DNA of 64,000 nucleotides from Anniella stebbinsi (Eukaryota > Chordata > Lepidosauria > Squamata > Anniellidae): assembly GCA_029215795.1 (NCBI GenBank), contig JARDYH010000002.1, positions 66,379,001 to 66,443,000 on the forward strand, given 5' to 3'. A program made the translations under genes and the position numbers. Under the pieces are notes generated by a model. The model did no database searches, had not been told where the DNA came from, and saw only the letters and a program-made list of their open reading frames with translations. This document shows positions 20,834 through 33,899 of the stretch, one piece after another. Position 1 is the first letter of the stretch, and each line of letters begins with the position of its first letter.

Positions 20834-23800
20834 ATCTATCTATCATCTATCTATCTATCTATTCAGGAGAAAACCCCATTGAGTTAAATAGGCCTTAATC
20901 TCAGGTAAATGTGTACAGGATTACAATCTAAGATACAGTATGTTATTGTTACTATTTAATTCTTTTTTTAAAAAACATCCACAACTTCAGTACCACTAAC
21001 TTCTGGATCCGATCAGTTTGGTTGACATCAATTCCAGCTAGATCAATCAAGAGTTTTGCTGGCAAGAATCACAGATGTCCATTAACTAACAATCTTTGAA
21101 GACAAGTTTTTGTAGATGAACTCAAAAACATCACTCAGCTGTTTAGTTGTAGAATTAAATTGTGGCAAACAAAGACACGGAGTTTAAAATCAGAACAGCT
21201 CTCTTGAAAAGCTGTTAACTCATAACTATTAAACCATGACCAGTGGTGTAGTGGAAATTTGGAAGTCCAGAGAAGTGCAGGCACAGCATAACAATTCCTA
21301 CAGCCACATTCTCCAAGAAAAGTCCAAAATTGTGGCAGCTGGGTTGATCCATATCAACAAATCAGTTCCAAGAGTTTGTGAGCTCCATCACACCAGCGAT
21401 TTATCGTACACTCGCCATGCCTGGTATGTGGTTTTGCAGCACAGTACTCACATGACATCATCCCTGTTCTGCACTCATTTCCCGTTTTTCATTTTATTTT
21501 GGAGCGGGGAAAGTCTGGGCTTTTCCCCTCCGTGCTCAAAAAAGGTGCTCCTCCCTCCTGTGTATTGCTGTCCTTGCACTCTATCAGACCATCCCATTTT
21601 TTGTTGGAGGCGTGTGTATCGAAGGGCAGAGTTCTGGATTTGGACATCACATGAATCCAGGGATGGGGCATCCCTGGGATGTCTATCACAGCGGAAGAGG
21701 GTGGATGTGTGGGAACCAGCATACATGCATGCTCCTGCTGCTTTCCAACAACCAGTTTTAAATTGTGGGTTGTTGGCGATGACTACAGCTTGGTTGAGGC
21801 TATTATCTTTAACTTATTGTTCAAAAATGATGAAAATAAAGAACCTGGTATTGGTAAAAGCTGGTTTATTATTGGGCTCATTTCAGGAGTTATTTCTCGA
21901 ATGAGAATAAGATTCTTTTTAGCTGCAATTGTTGTTAAACTGGAAAGCTCAGAACATGTGTCACTACCAAATTAGCCGGCTTACAAGAAAGCAAAATGAA
22001 GACCTGATAACGTTTGGCCTAACTTAGCTGAATGACATATTTCATGTACTTATTCTTCATCTGCAGAACAAACCTAAAGAGGAAGTTGCCTGTGATGGTT
22101 GTGTGCGACCTTTGTTTCTTCTCCCACCCCCAGTCTGAAATCTCTTGGACACTCACATAATTTAGAACATATGCATGAACATCTGTTTCAGATTATTTTA
22201 GTTTGTAGTGCCTTCCCCAAGTGACATTATGATGGGTGGGGAATGATAGAGCACAGAACCATTAAGACATGGAACTCCTACTCCCTGTGGGACTTGCTCT
22301 TTCAAGCTCCAGGTTACAACCTTTTGCTTTTCTTCCTGAGTGGCCATGAGAAAGCCACAATCAGAGCCGTGGAAGAGTTTGTCTTTATATCTTGGGCAAC
22401 TAGAATCATAGAATGACTCAAGTTTCCTTTGTGACTTCAATAAAAACAAGATGATGGAAATGACCCAAAGAATCTCTCTCTATACATATACATACTTACA
22501 CATACACAAAGAAACTTCAGAGCGGGTGGCAATTCATCACAACGAATCTACTGTATATTTGCAACAAAAGACTGGGCCATTTGTTAAGACACACATTATA
22601 GAGAAATAATTAAATGATGCCTTAAGCAGTCAAACAAAGCAAAGTGACAGCTGTCTATACAGACCTCCTAGGATTCATATTACTTTATTGTCATCTAGGT
22701 AAACCTTTGGTGCTATTAATTAGAGGTAGCTTTGAGATTTTAGCTATATCATTCTTCGTGTCTCTGTTTCCTCTTAAAATGACACAAAGCTAAACAAAAG
22801 GTTAGGATGCATACTCAACTACTCAGTAGAGTAGTATTCTTCCTCTTCAATTAGATTTATTCTGGCATAAAGAGCCATCTTCTACTCTTTAGCGATTTTA
22901 TCAGAGTAGCATAATGTTCATGCCATCTATTGTAATAGTACAAACATTTCAGTTTTGAATTGTATTTAATATTAAATATTTATATAATGCCTTTTCTAAA
23001 TTATCGAAGCATTTCAAATATATTTATTTTGGTAATCCTGATACGCCCTATAGGGCAGGCTAATCCCTAGACTGGAAGGAAGGAAGCTGAGCCTAAGTGA
23101 TAATGAATTGCTCAAATCTACCCTCTGATATTCAGTTAAATGTTAAAGAGTCACGTCTAGAAGTCCAAAGTCTGCAGTATAATTATAAATGCTCAGATGA
23201 GGCTCCTTATACATATTGGACATAGCCAGTATCCATAGCCATTTCAATATCCAAGCAGCCATTTCCCCCCTTTCAGATTCTCCTTCCATACACTAAATAT
23301 CAGAACTTCTGAACTATGGTACTTGGCAGTGATGAGAGAAATCCAGGAGGAGGAAAACCAGCAGTGTATGATATAGTTTGCCTCGCTGCAAATAATGGCT
23401 CAATTACAGCACTGGCAGTATGTCTAGGATTGGAGCTTTAATGCAGGGGAGGTCTCCACAACAGCTTCTCAGTTTAAGGGTCATCTAGAAGAGAGAGAAG
23501 CTTATTCCCAATACCTAGCTAAAAAGCCTCCTCAAGGGCTTTATTTCCTGATTCTACAGAAGGAACTCATACTTGCCTGCAACATGGTGATGCAAAGAAT
23601 GTTAGTGGTCCTGCCTTACCTTAAATACTTACTTGGCTGAAGCTAAATCCCTACGACTGATGAGTGAAGGTTGCATCATTTGGTTGTTATAAATGAGGCT
23701 GCATAAAAATCCAGCTTCATATTATAAAAAAATATGTGTTTATTGTTTCAAATGTTAAAGAAATGGAAAATTGAGGTTTTGGTGGGCCTTTGCCCTGCAG

Positions 23801-24590
23801 TCCCATCACAGCTCTCAATGCATTACTTCCCGCAGAAGGTGGGCAGCAGCATTCAGAGGCAGACCCATCTAGAGTGCATTGCAGTATATGGATGACAGTG
23901 ACTGGGAGATTGTGATACTGATATTGTGTGGGCAGACTTGGTGAATTTATAATAACAAGTGAAAAACCAACTATATCTTCTGAATCAGTTCACTTGTACC
24001 ATGTGAAACAGCATTGAATTAAATATAAGACATACTGAATCTAGAGATGGAACAACCATGCATAATCAGAATGGTATAGAATGAAGTTTCTGTAACTCTG
24101 CTGGGTAAATAAACTTGGAAAGGATATTACTGTATCACACACAAACTAGATCAGTCTGTTTGATTTCCTGGGGTAACACTCTAGTGAACACCAGGCAGCT
24201 ATAATAAATCTTACCAAATTATTTGTTTAACCAAAAGGGGTCTGGCTTCTGGAAATTCTGGAACAAAACAAAAGCAGATGAAAATAGGATTTATGTTCTG
24301 ATTCTTCCAAGCAGCAATATACCTCTGACTTTAGAGAGCAGTGGAAGAAAATTAACTAAAGAATAAGACTGTATAGGAGAACACTGATTCTCTCAGTTGA
24401 ATATCTTCAAATGTCTTATTTGCTCCTGGAGGTCTTCCTGTTCAAAGAGAAAATGAAGGGCTGATCACATTTGTCCTTAATTTTATGTTCCATGAAAACC
24501 CTGGAAACCTTGTCCACAAAAGGGATGATCATGGACCAGTGCTTTAATATGATTGTAGATTCCAATCAAAACTAATAAATGAAATCTTGC
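16312..24590. other. Long intergenic stretch, no gene recognised
   Basis: About 8 kb of AT-rich DNA. Marked contents are a repeat piece with TTTTAAGGCCTTCTTCAGGGG at about 18370-18391 (shared with 3860-3880), a diverged palindromic repeat at 19688-19785, an ATCT microsatellite embedded in the same type of repeat (20776-20934), and a 222-codon frame at 21236-21904 without recognisable protein character. No exon with good splice signals was identified. Confidence 0.5.
20776..20934. repeat. Small palindromic repeat expanded by an (ATCT)n microsatellite
   Basis: The outer parts read GTGCAATCCTATGCAT and, after the microsatellite, CCCATTGAGTTAAATAGG...TGTACAGGATTACAATCT. This is the inverted-repeat layout of a dispersed family whose other diverged copies lie near 26039-26120, 31205-31279, 38628-38704, 42572-42660, 43096-43185 and 54880-54922. 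The (ATCT)n tract occupies 20791-20863, with two ATCATCT interruptions. Confidence 0.7.
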
Positions 24591-24599
24591 AAAATTTTG

Positions 24600-25310
24600 C
24601 TTTTGGTTGCACAGGTGATATCAGTGGCCAGAAGTGCCTGTGCACCCTTTGCTGGAGAAATGAGACTTTGCTACAGTCATTCATGCCCTAGTGACTTCCA
24701 GATTGGATTACTGGAATTAGCTTTGCATGGGACCACCATAGAATAGAGTCCATAAATTTAAGCTGCTCCAGAATGCTCTTCGTAGATTGTTATTGGAGGC
24801 TATCAGGCCTGATTGTATTTCACCAGTTCTATATTGACATCATTGGCTGCTAATTTGTTTCCAGGTTCCATTCGAGATGCTAGTTAGTCTTTATAGTCCT
24901 AAACAGTTTGGACAGGATCTCTGAGGATACATGTATTCCATATGAACCAGTCTGAAATCTTCACTCAGCTTCTGAAGTCCCCTGACACAATGTGTGACTT
25001 GTGAACATGAAAGGGGTTTTCAATTTTGGTTGAAAAAAATTATACCAGATTATGCAACAGCTTCCCCAAAGGCATGTGTATTCCCCTCCCCATTCCCCTG
25101 ATAACTGCTGGCTACTCTTTCAGTGGGCATTTTTTGAGCTTGGGCCATTGAATGGTTCATTTTTACTTCTGCTGTTTTTACTTTTTTCAAAGTTTTTACT
25201 TTAAATTGTTTTGTTATCCTACTTTTATTTTAAATTGTTGAAAACTACCTTAAGTAAGGATTTTCCTAGAATGACAGGATATAAATTTTAGCATAAATAG
25301 GTAAATTCTG
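24600..25310 (+). mobile_element. Decayed L2/CR1-clade LINE fragment
   Basis: Frame-shifted pieces correspond to the LINE at 8926-9873. In order they are a TVIHALVTS-like stretch with LDYW, a KLLQNALRRLL-like stretch, ISPVLY followed by HHWL, and an FEMLVSLY-like stretch. The 3' end decays into ACTACCTTAAGTAAGGATTTT and a short A-rich tail near 25300. Many substitutions and stops mark it as old. Confidence 0.65.
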
Positions 25311-25484
25311 CATTGCCCATATTCACCAGGAACAGCTTGCAAATTTTCACACCATATTTTTACCCTATTTATTTCATCAACAAGAATGTGCTATAGATTT
25401 ATTTCACCACCTTACACAGAAAAACAACTCTTAAAAATTCTCCTTGGCCATATCATAACAAATATCCTTGACCTATATACATCA

Positions 25485-25785
25485 GTTGTTGGAGAACATG
25501 GGTGGGAGGGTGCTGTTGCACCATGTCTTGATGGCGGGTCCGTGGTCAATAGCTGGTTGGCCACTGTATGAACAGAGTGCTGGATAATAATAATATATTT
25601 ATTTATTTCTTACCCGCCTCTTCCTCCGAATCGAGGCGGGGAACAACATCAATACAAACAATATAAAATACATAAAAATAATTAAAATAATATAAAATTA
25701 ATACATTAAAATCAATAAAATCAATAATCAATGGGTTAGGTGGACCCTTGGTCTGATCCAGCATGGCTCTTATGTTCTTATCATA
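25485..25785 (-). mobile_element. Dispersed repeat, minus strand, interrupted by another retroposon
   Basis: Read on the minus strand it gives AACATAAGAGCCATGCTGGA, TCAGACCAAGGGTCCACC, then CCAGCACTCTGTTCA, CAGTGGCCAACCAGCT and CACCCTCCCACCCATG. The same phrases appear in the plus-strand copy at 27068-27240. About 150 bp (roughly 25584-25733) interrupts it inside the GTCCATCTAGCCCAGCACT region. That insert is a minus-strand retroposon end with TATTTATTTATTTCTTACCCG at its left. Confidence 0.75.
25584..25733 (-). mobile_element. Retroposon 3' end inserted into the repeat above
   Basis: It reads TTACCCGCCTCTTCCTCCGA, then TCGAGGCGGGG, a small hairpin close to a TTTATTTATT tract. This is a minus-strand 3' end of a LINE or SINE. 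An AT-rich body of about 90 bp follows. Confidence 0.6.
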
Positions 25786-26869
25786 ATCTTCAGTTGGCAT
25801 TACAAATAGTATGTTTTTGCTTACTGCAAATTATGAAGGAGCACGTGAGTCTAATTTCTGTAGCAATAAACTGAGCTGCGGTTCAACTGCCAATGTAAAA
25901 TATCATCAAAAGGAACGGGGTTGATTGAAGTATATGTGAAATAAAAAGATCTCTCATTATTTGTGCTTTGTTTGATAATCTGGGCAGACTGAGAGTACAA
26001 GTTTTGTTGTGTTTTTTTAAAATAGGATCCAGGATACAATTAAGTTTGCTTAAGTTCCACTGAAATAAAAGTGGCACAACGGGAGTTAAGTGTGCTTAGC
26101 TGTGCACTGGATTACAGCCATTTTCCATTCATCTAGGACAGATAGGTTTTGGGTCTGGGGTTCTTGAGCATGCGAAACGATATGTGAAACATGACTTGGA
26201 AGTTTTGAGTTTTAGAAAGTAAGTGATGAGTGCAAAGTCAGAAAGATCAACTGATGAAGAATCTTTGGAGTGGTTTCTAGTTAGCTGCAGAGACAACAAC
26301 AACGGTTTAAATTGTTTTTGGCAGCAGAGAAGCCACATTTGATATTGCTACAAACTGATGTTAAATCACCTATCATGCATTCCCCTGCCAAGGAGACATC
26401 AAAGGCCCCTTCTTCTATCACTTGCTCTAAAGAACAACTGTGAGCAGGGAAGTTCCCAAGTTTTATTAAGTTGTATTAGCTCCCCTAACTGTACCACTGA
26501 GTAACATTAGGAAGCTGTTACGGCTGGGCTCCAGTTGTGCCATGGTAAAGAGCTTCTTCTGCTCCCGGACCATCTAATCAGAGGGCAGTTGAAGGAGCAG
26601 TTGCAGGGAGCTCACTTCCTTCCCTGTCAGAAATAACACTGGGCTCTAACAGTTGCCCTGGGACTACAGAAGGGGAGGAATGTTTTGGCCTCCTCCACTG
26701 GCCAAAGTAACAAGAGTCACCCCTTGCTATTCAAGCAGAAACACCAGCAAGGCAAGATCAGCCTGGTCAAAGTGCATTGAAATGCCTGCTTATAGCGCAC
26801 AACCTTGTTCTGGGTTTGAAGAACTGATCTCACCCAACTTCTTTTGGCCTTCCTTTTCCCTCCATACTC

Positions 26870-27035
26870 CTTCCCTTGTGTATACAATTTTAGATTGTAT
26901 GTTATTTGTTGTTTTTGGATTGTGGCTTGTTTTATATTTTTAAAATGATTTTATGGTTTAAATTTTTGTGAACCGCCCAGAGAGCTTCGGCTATAGGGCG
27001 GTATAAAAATGCAATAAATAAATAAATAAATAAAT
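26870..27035 (+). mobile_element. L2-type LINE 3' tail
   Basis: It ends GAACCGCCCAGAGAGCTTCG, then GCTATAGGGCGGTATAAAAA and GCAATAAATAAATAAATAAA, the same 3' hairpin and tail as the LINE ending at 9873. The upstream 26640-26870 may belong to the same element but is not recognisable. Confidence 0.8.
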
Positions 27036-27067
27036 ATCATAAGAACATAACAACAACCCTGTGAGGA

Positions 27068-27345
27068 AGGTTGGGCTGAGAACATAAGAAGAGCCATGCT
27101 GTATCAGACCAAGGGTCCATCTAGCCCAGCACTCTGTTCACACAGTGGCCAACCAGCTGCCAACCAGGGTCCCACAAGCAGGACACGGTGCAACAGCACT
27201 CTCCCACCCATGTTCCCCAGCAACTGGTGTATATATGCTTACTCGTTTTCATTTGTAAGCCTGATGGCAGGGCCACTCCCTCCCTTTTTTTATTGCTGTG
27301 AGCCACTTTGGGAGACAATAACAGTCTGAAGAGTAGGATTCAAAT
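27068..27345 (+). mobile_element. Dispersed LINE-like repeat with AATAAA tail
   Basis: It starts GAACATAAGAAGAGCCATGC and runs through CCATCTAGCCCAGCACTCTG and CAGTGGCCAACCAGCTGCC. It ends with TTGTAAGCCTGATGGCAGGG and CAAATGCAATAAAC. A minus-strand copy lies at 25485-25785. The family name is uncertain; a CR1-type 3' region is likely. Confidence 0.65.
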
Positions 27346-30300
27346 GCAATAAACAGTTCCTCCACCCCTCAGGGTAATTTGACAACTGACACTTGATTAA
27401 AGCCACATTAATTGTTGGCTTGTTATAGGTGCTTCTGTCCTGACTAGAATAGCTGCAGGATTCCAGCTTTGTTTGAGACTCCTCTCCTGTCCTTAGGCCT
27501 CCAGGTCTAGTGAAGGAACATATGCCTCCCTACTTCCCATGTCAAACCTGGCAGTGTCTTCTCTGTGCTAGGCATCTGGCCCCTGGCCTCCCTTCCTGAC
27601 TTGGTCCAACCATATAAATTGCCTGGTGTCTCCAACAGGATATGTTCCCCCCACTCCCCAGCTAGCCACATTGTTGGCTCCAGGTAGCTGCCAGTGTGTG
27701 ATGCCATTAATGGGTGCTGGAGCTCATGGTCACTCCTGCTAGCCTCCCATCGCAGCTGGAAAGAGGAATTGTGCCCAGACTGCTCTTGACAACAATGCTC
27801 TCTTCCAAGTAGCCTATTTTCAAAATCAATGTACCAAAAGGATGATTCCAAATAATAGCACTTTGCTATTTTAGGGCTTTTTTCCCAATGCTATTTTTAA
27901 GCAGTCTGTATCTTTAACTCTGTTTTAAAGTACACACCACTTGCATTATATTAAGGAAAAAAGCATCATGCTATATTCAAGGGATAGCATTTCCACATAA
28001 TGTTGTTCGCCAATTACATCTCCTTCCACACCCCTCAGGACCATTCACTGGAATTAACCAGGATGCAGAGGCGGCTTGGCAAGAATGGAAGCCAGAGGTG
28101 CCAAATGATGCACTTGAAAATATATGGGCATGATTAGTTAAATACATGTAGATCCCATAGTTTCTAACGGGAGAGACTTAAGAAATATGCCACACACACA
28201 AAAGAAAGGGAAAAAAAGAAGAGCAAGCAAAGATAGACACATTGTTCCATGAGGGAGGAAAAAAGCAATATCTTTATTAGGACCAACCAAAATGCAAGAC
28301 TTTTGAGTTCTCCAGAAATATACTAAGTGGTATAAGAAGCAGGGGACAGCAAAAAAATAAAAAAGTATAAAAATTAGGTCAGATGTTGTGACCATGAGGT
28401 TTGCATTTTAGACTCAGTTCAAGATTGTAGACTGAATTACTTAGTCAATGTTAGGTGCTGCAGGTATCAGATTACACCTAGGATTCTGGGACAAATTTGA
28501 ACAAAGAAATGGGTACCTCCCCCTTCCTTTAAAAAGAAAAAAAAACGGATTAATGTTTACACTGCAGTATTTACTCTTCCCAGCCTAGGCACCTGGTATT
28601 TTCCTACTTGTTCCTGGATTGATTTCATGATCAAGTAGGTAGACCTTGTGATGAGGCACTGGAAAGTAAACAGATTTAACCAGCACATACTAAAAAATAA
28701 TATGCTGATTTCTGTCAGTTCATACATAAGTATGGGCTGTGTTGCACTTTTTCTGTCAGCTACAGCAAATTATCTCTTCTCCTTATCTCACTATTTTTGA
28801 ATTGATTGTTTATATGCTCTCTATTATGTCCCCTTTTAAACATGCACTTTTATGTACCTACATTTCATACTACTTGAGCTGTTCAAATATTGGCCATGAT
28901 CCAACAAAGCTATACGCATGAGTAGCAGAGAACCACTCACACAGCTGGAGGTTTCTTTGAGGCTCGCCTCGCAGCTGCTAGTACTCCTGAAAGGAGAAAG
29001 ACACACTTCAGAATAAGAAAGTGTCTTCCCTCTGCAGCAGAGTAAGTAACTTCTGGCAGACTCCTTGGATTCTCTCCACCACATGTATATACAGTCCTGT
29101 TGTATCTCAGCCATTATATTTAGTAGCACTTGCACAGTTAGCTGTATAGTAATTCAAATGATTTAATTCTAGGAAAAATATAATTAACAGTCAGGTATGA
29201 TAAATTAATAGTAGTGAACTATCTTTTTGATGTACTGGACTTTAATAAGATTATAGAAATAATTATTACTCTTAAACTAGCTAAATTAGCTTGCATAACG
29301 TAAGGCCTGTGGGCTCACTCCCTACATGCTGCACTCTTGGGGGAATGCCAGATAACCATTGTTCATAGCTTTCCCCCATATCTTTGTGGAAAGAACACCT
29401 AAAGCAGAAGGGGAGAACTGAGAGATGGAAATAGAGACATGTGAAATGGAGAAAGAAGTAATAGCGATGAGCCTGCAGAGAGACCTGAAAGATGGGGAAA
29501 GAGGGATAGCTGAGAAATGGGGATAGAAAACAAAAGAAAGGGGAGGTCACTGTAATGGGGTGCAGAGAAAACAGAATGCAAGAGAAATACACAGGATACC
29601 TCTTGAGAAATGATGCTCCTAAGAGGTTTGTGGGTAGGACAAAAAAAAAAAAGAAAGATGAGATTTATGGAATGGGAAATAGAGAAAAATAGGGGTAACA
29701 GAAATTAGGATGAAGAGAAATTAGTGTGTAAACAGAGAGAGAAGAGGACACATGGCAGGGATAAGCATCAATGCAACCCTGGACACTATTCTTGGTGCCC
29801 ACCAAGGTGCCCTATCCCTCCCACTTAAAAACAATAATCACATTTTCTTGTGAAATAGGTTATTGTTGGTGTTGAAGAGTGGGTTCAAAGGAGTTGTTTT
29901 AGTGTGTTGGGGATCAGACCTCACCTCTACCTTGTCCTCAGTCTTCGGGCAGGTTATTTGTCCTTTGCTATGCATCCCATGGCAGCCATTTTGTGGTGAT
30001 GCCAGGACATGTTTTTCAAATTCCTAAATGTACCTGTGGCCCCAACACACTAGGTTTGCCTGCATTATGGATGCAGAGAAAGAACAGTGGGAGATTACAC
30101 TATGAACTGGGGAGAAAAGGAGGTGGGTCAACAGAGAGACCAGCAGTGCTGCAGAGAGAGAACAGACAGAAAATGGAGTTTAGAGAAATGGCTTAAGGAA
30201 ACTCAACTAAGTTAAAAAGTAGTAATAAACTGTGGTTAACATAACAATGTATGTGGCCGCCTTTATCAGTAAGAAGATTAACAGCGGGTGTCTTGAATGG

Positions 30301-33300
30301 AGTTACATTGTTTCAAAACAGAGTTTTTTCCTACTTGTAATACACTGCAAAACTAAGATCTGATAAGCACAAGCAAGGAGGAACAAAACTTCATGCTGAA
30401 TATTGACTGTTATGAACACAGATAGTTGAGCAGCCTGAAATTTATTTAAGACTTACGATATGCATTCGTACTTCGTATCTGCATCTAAACTGTAATCCAT
30501 ATACAGTATTAAGCCATGCTTGCTAAGAGAGATTTTAACTTATTTTATGTACAAAAATGTTTAATCTTACAGCTAGCTTATCAGTGATGTTGTCAGAATA
30601 CTTCTATTTGTGTTCTTATTTTTTCATATTATTTTATTGTTGAAATCATATTTTGTTTGCTTGGAGACAGGAAAGATATACATAAAAAAAGATGTGCTTG
30701 TTGTGGAATCAAGGAATGTAGCAGTTCAGTCTCGTTTTTTAAAAAAAATTAAGATACATTTTAAGTCCTGAAGGATGCCTTTTAAGATTATACTTTTCTG
30801 TCTGACGTTGAAAACAACCAGAAGAAACTATCTCAGCCACCTTTTTATCTACTTGTCTTTTAATTACTTATCATTAGGTGGCTCACAGGCCTATCCTATG
30901 TTGCTTTTATAACATCTACTTGTGTGGGTCCTATGGAGCTTAATCAGAATAAAACTTGCAAAGCTATAACTGATATATTCCTCTAATATGAAAATTACCT
31001 TTCCACCTGATGAAAATGAATGGTTCTAGTCTGCCCAGTAACTATTAAACCTTGCTTCAAGCTATCAGACATGGGCATTTCATTTTTTATTTCTACTCTG
31101 TTTTTGGAACATGAGGCTAGAGTGAAATAGAAAGAAGCAACAGAAAGAGAAGACAACATTGTCCAATGTGCATCTTCCTGTATAGCCATATTTAAACAGC
31201 AACCTTTTGCCTGGGATTAGGTCCCACTGAATTTGACAGAACTTATTTCCAAGTAGACATGTACAGGACTGCACTGTTAACATCAAACTGTCATGGGTGC
31301 TGGTCCTAAGAGCCTATATAGGAGTATTCCTAGAGACATTCACTACATAGGTAAAACAAAATTGAGACAGTGACTTGGTTTGCACATAACATTATCCTAT
31401 GGTTTATGATAGAACCAAATGTTTTCTCAATCCTTGGGTTGTTTGTTTCCCTCCTCCTTCGACCACTCCCTCGTTGTATCCCAAATGTTTTTGTGGCACT
31501 GTAGTACCGGCATGAAGCACAGCTGGGTTTTGTTTTTTGTTTTTTTTACCACTCTTCCTTGCCGCTTTTGTAGTCTAGTGAAACAACCCATGAGCAACCA
31601 ACAATTCCTGGTTCACATGTAATGACAACCCTTTAACAACCCCAAAACAACCAACGGGTTCTCTCTCCGGGTTGTTCATGGTTAACAAACCATGATTTGT
31701 TAGTATGGCTGGGTTCATACATCACTACAACCCAGAATTCAACAACCCATACCATGCATTAGCATTATGTGTGAACCAGGCCAGTGAGAAACAAAGCATG
31801 CCTGTAAGAATGAAGCAATGTATACACCACTCTACTTAACTATAAATTAACCTGGTTTAGTGGTCAGATTTGCACGTGTTTGGGAAATATATGAAAAGTT
31901 TCAAAGGGAACTCAATTTAAATCAATTCTCCTCTGCCTTTTTCTTCTTCTTCTGCACTTGGAATAAAAATGCCCTACTCCTCTGCAATGGTAAGCCTTCT
32001 CCCCTCCCTGCAAATGTTTCAGGGGTCAAATCTCAACAGCATCAAAACAATCACTCTCAATTCACCATCTGTAATCAGTTGGGGACAGCTGTTTAGAACC
32101 ACTCTGAGTTGCTATATATCACATGAAGCAATACATAAACCAGTATTGAAAGGGCTGTATGAGACTCAATGGAACACAATTTCCTCACACAAGCCACCCA
32201 AGTTTTGATGTCCAACTATGGGAGCCCAGAAGAAAGTTCTGGAAAACACACACAGGTTATCTTAGATGAAGCAGTGAGAAAGGCAATCAGAGTTTCAATA
32301 GCTTCATTTAGAAAACTGACTGATGCAGGATACCCCATGATGCTTTTCATTTTGGTCAACCACATTAATCTCATCCATTAGGCACTAGGTTGATTGCTAG
32401 TGTCTTATTATTGTTTTCATATCCCCTGCCCCAACTCTATGAAGCCATGGCACTAGTTAAAGACCAACTGATTTTAAAACCCCCCAGCTATGGTTAACAG
32501 CACTATAAACACTAAAATATCCCAAAAGTTCATTTGATTACTTAATCCAGGGAAATAATACAACCAAAAATGGGTTAAACAAACCTATTTATTAATCATA
32601 ATAAATCAGAGTGATGAAATAGTTTATCTAACAAGGATTCCACGAGGAAATAAGTTCTGACAGCAATACAAAGGAATGGGTTTGGGATCTTTTCAATTTT
32701 CATTTTAGACAACAGTAACAAGAAAACATATACAAACAATACCATTCAATGTTTCTTTCTATTCTGCGCAGATCATCCTCACTCCACGGTGTCAAGTGTC
32801 CAATCAAAGTCTCTCTCTTCATGGGGTATGACTCCAGTGAGAAGAGTGTTTGCTTACACTATGCTGTATAGTGTTATGCTGTAATTAGGGGCAGAGCTGC
32901 TATCTAATCAAGCATAGGAGTCTCTTTGGATCTTTCCCACCATACCAAGAACTTCATCATTTTTGCATCTAGTGCAATTCATCTGGCATTGTAATTATGA
33001 TGACAAAATTATGTGTTGTGGCACCATTCTGCACTTTAGCAGCAATTTTATCTCTACCCAACAGGTTTAAGTCAAGCATAGAATGGCACTGCTTGCATCT
33101 TTATTTCACTGTTATCTTTACATGTTAGATAAAAACACTCAGTTTGGATTCTGGCATTATAAATTCTTAGAATCGAATTTAGCCATGGAAATTTTCTGAA
33201 TTAACATGCAATTACAAAAATCTAATAAAAAACAAACAATTCTAGTCATTTAAGAACAAGCAATTTTAAATTGCCCACTGATTTGGAGGAAGACAGTGTA

Positions 33301-33880
33301 AAAAAAAAAAAAAAGTAAGCAAGCCAGAACAACCAAAAGCCAGGATGTTTTAAAATTGGCAAAGCAACAATTTTCACCATTGGGAAAAGGGACAAGCCTT
33401 CCAAAAGAGAGCCATCTGGCAAACCTACTCTAAACTTGAAAGGGCTGTCCTTTGGGGATACCAGAGAGTTAATCTCCACAGATACATATTCATATTTCCG
33501 TGGGAAAGCAACTAGGCCATACGACTACAATCTGAGGCACATTTACTTGTGAGTAAACCTCGTTTGTCTCAGCGAGGCTTCTTTCTGAGCAAAGTCAACT
33601 AGAAAGTCATTATAAGGTTACAAACCTCTGGACGTTACTTGAGACATAATTCCAAGTAATCATGCATAGAACCGGGCTACGTGGCTGCAATACCATTCAC
33701 ATCTTCTTCAGAGAAAATCATATTAACACAGTAGAAGTTGATTGCGAAAAAAACACGATTAGGAATACTTTGTCACGCTACAAACCTCTGGACATTACTT
33801 AGAGCTGACTTCTAAACAAACAGGCATAGGACTAAGTTGCCAAGCCCTAAATGGAGCCTACTTGCTTCAGGACTGAAAGG
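27346..33880. other. Intergenic DNA upstream of the CSNK1G3 promoter
   Basis: No gene was recognised. It contains a dispersed repeat copy (31370-31790, paired with 43370-43840), small palindromic repeats near 31205-31279, and two related segments beginning TACAAACCTCTGGAC at about 33619 and 33779, which suggest a local duplication of about 160 bp. Minus-strand frames near 29281-29592 are Phe/Ser/Leu-rich simple-sequence translations. Confidence 0.5.
31370..31790. repeat. Dispersed repeat copy 1 (paired with 43370-43840)
   Basis: It shares TTTTCTCAATCCTTGGGTTG, TTTTGGCACTGTAGTA-type and CCGGCATGAAGCACAG segments, and GGGTTGTTCATGGTTAACAA with the later copy. Its ends (ACTTGGTTTGCACATAACAT and GCATTATGTGTGAACCAGG) are inverted relative to each other, suggesting a non-autonomous DNA transposon. 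Confidence 0.65.
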
Positions 33881-33899
33881 AAACGTGATCCCTAAAACC

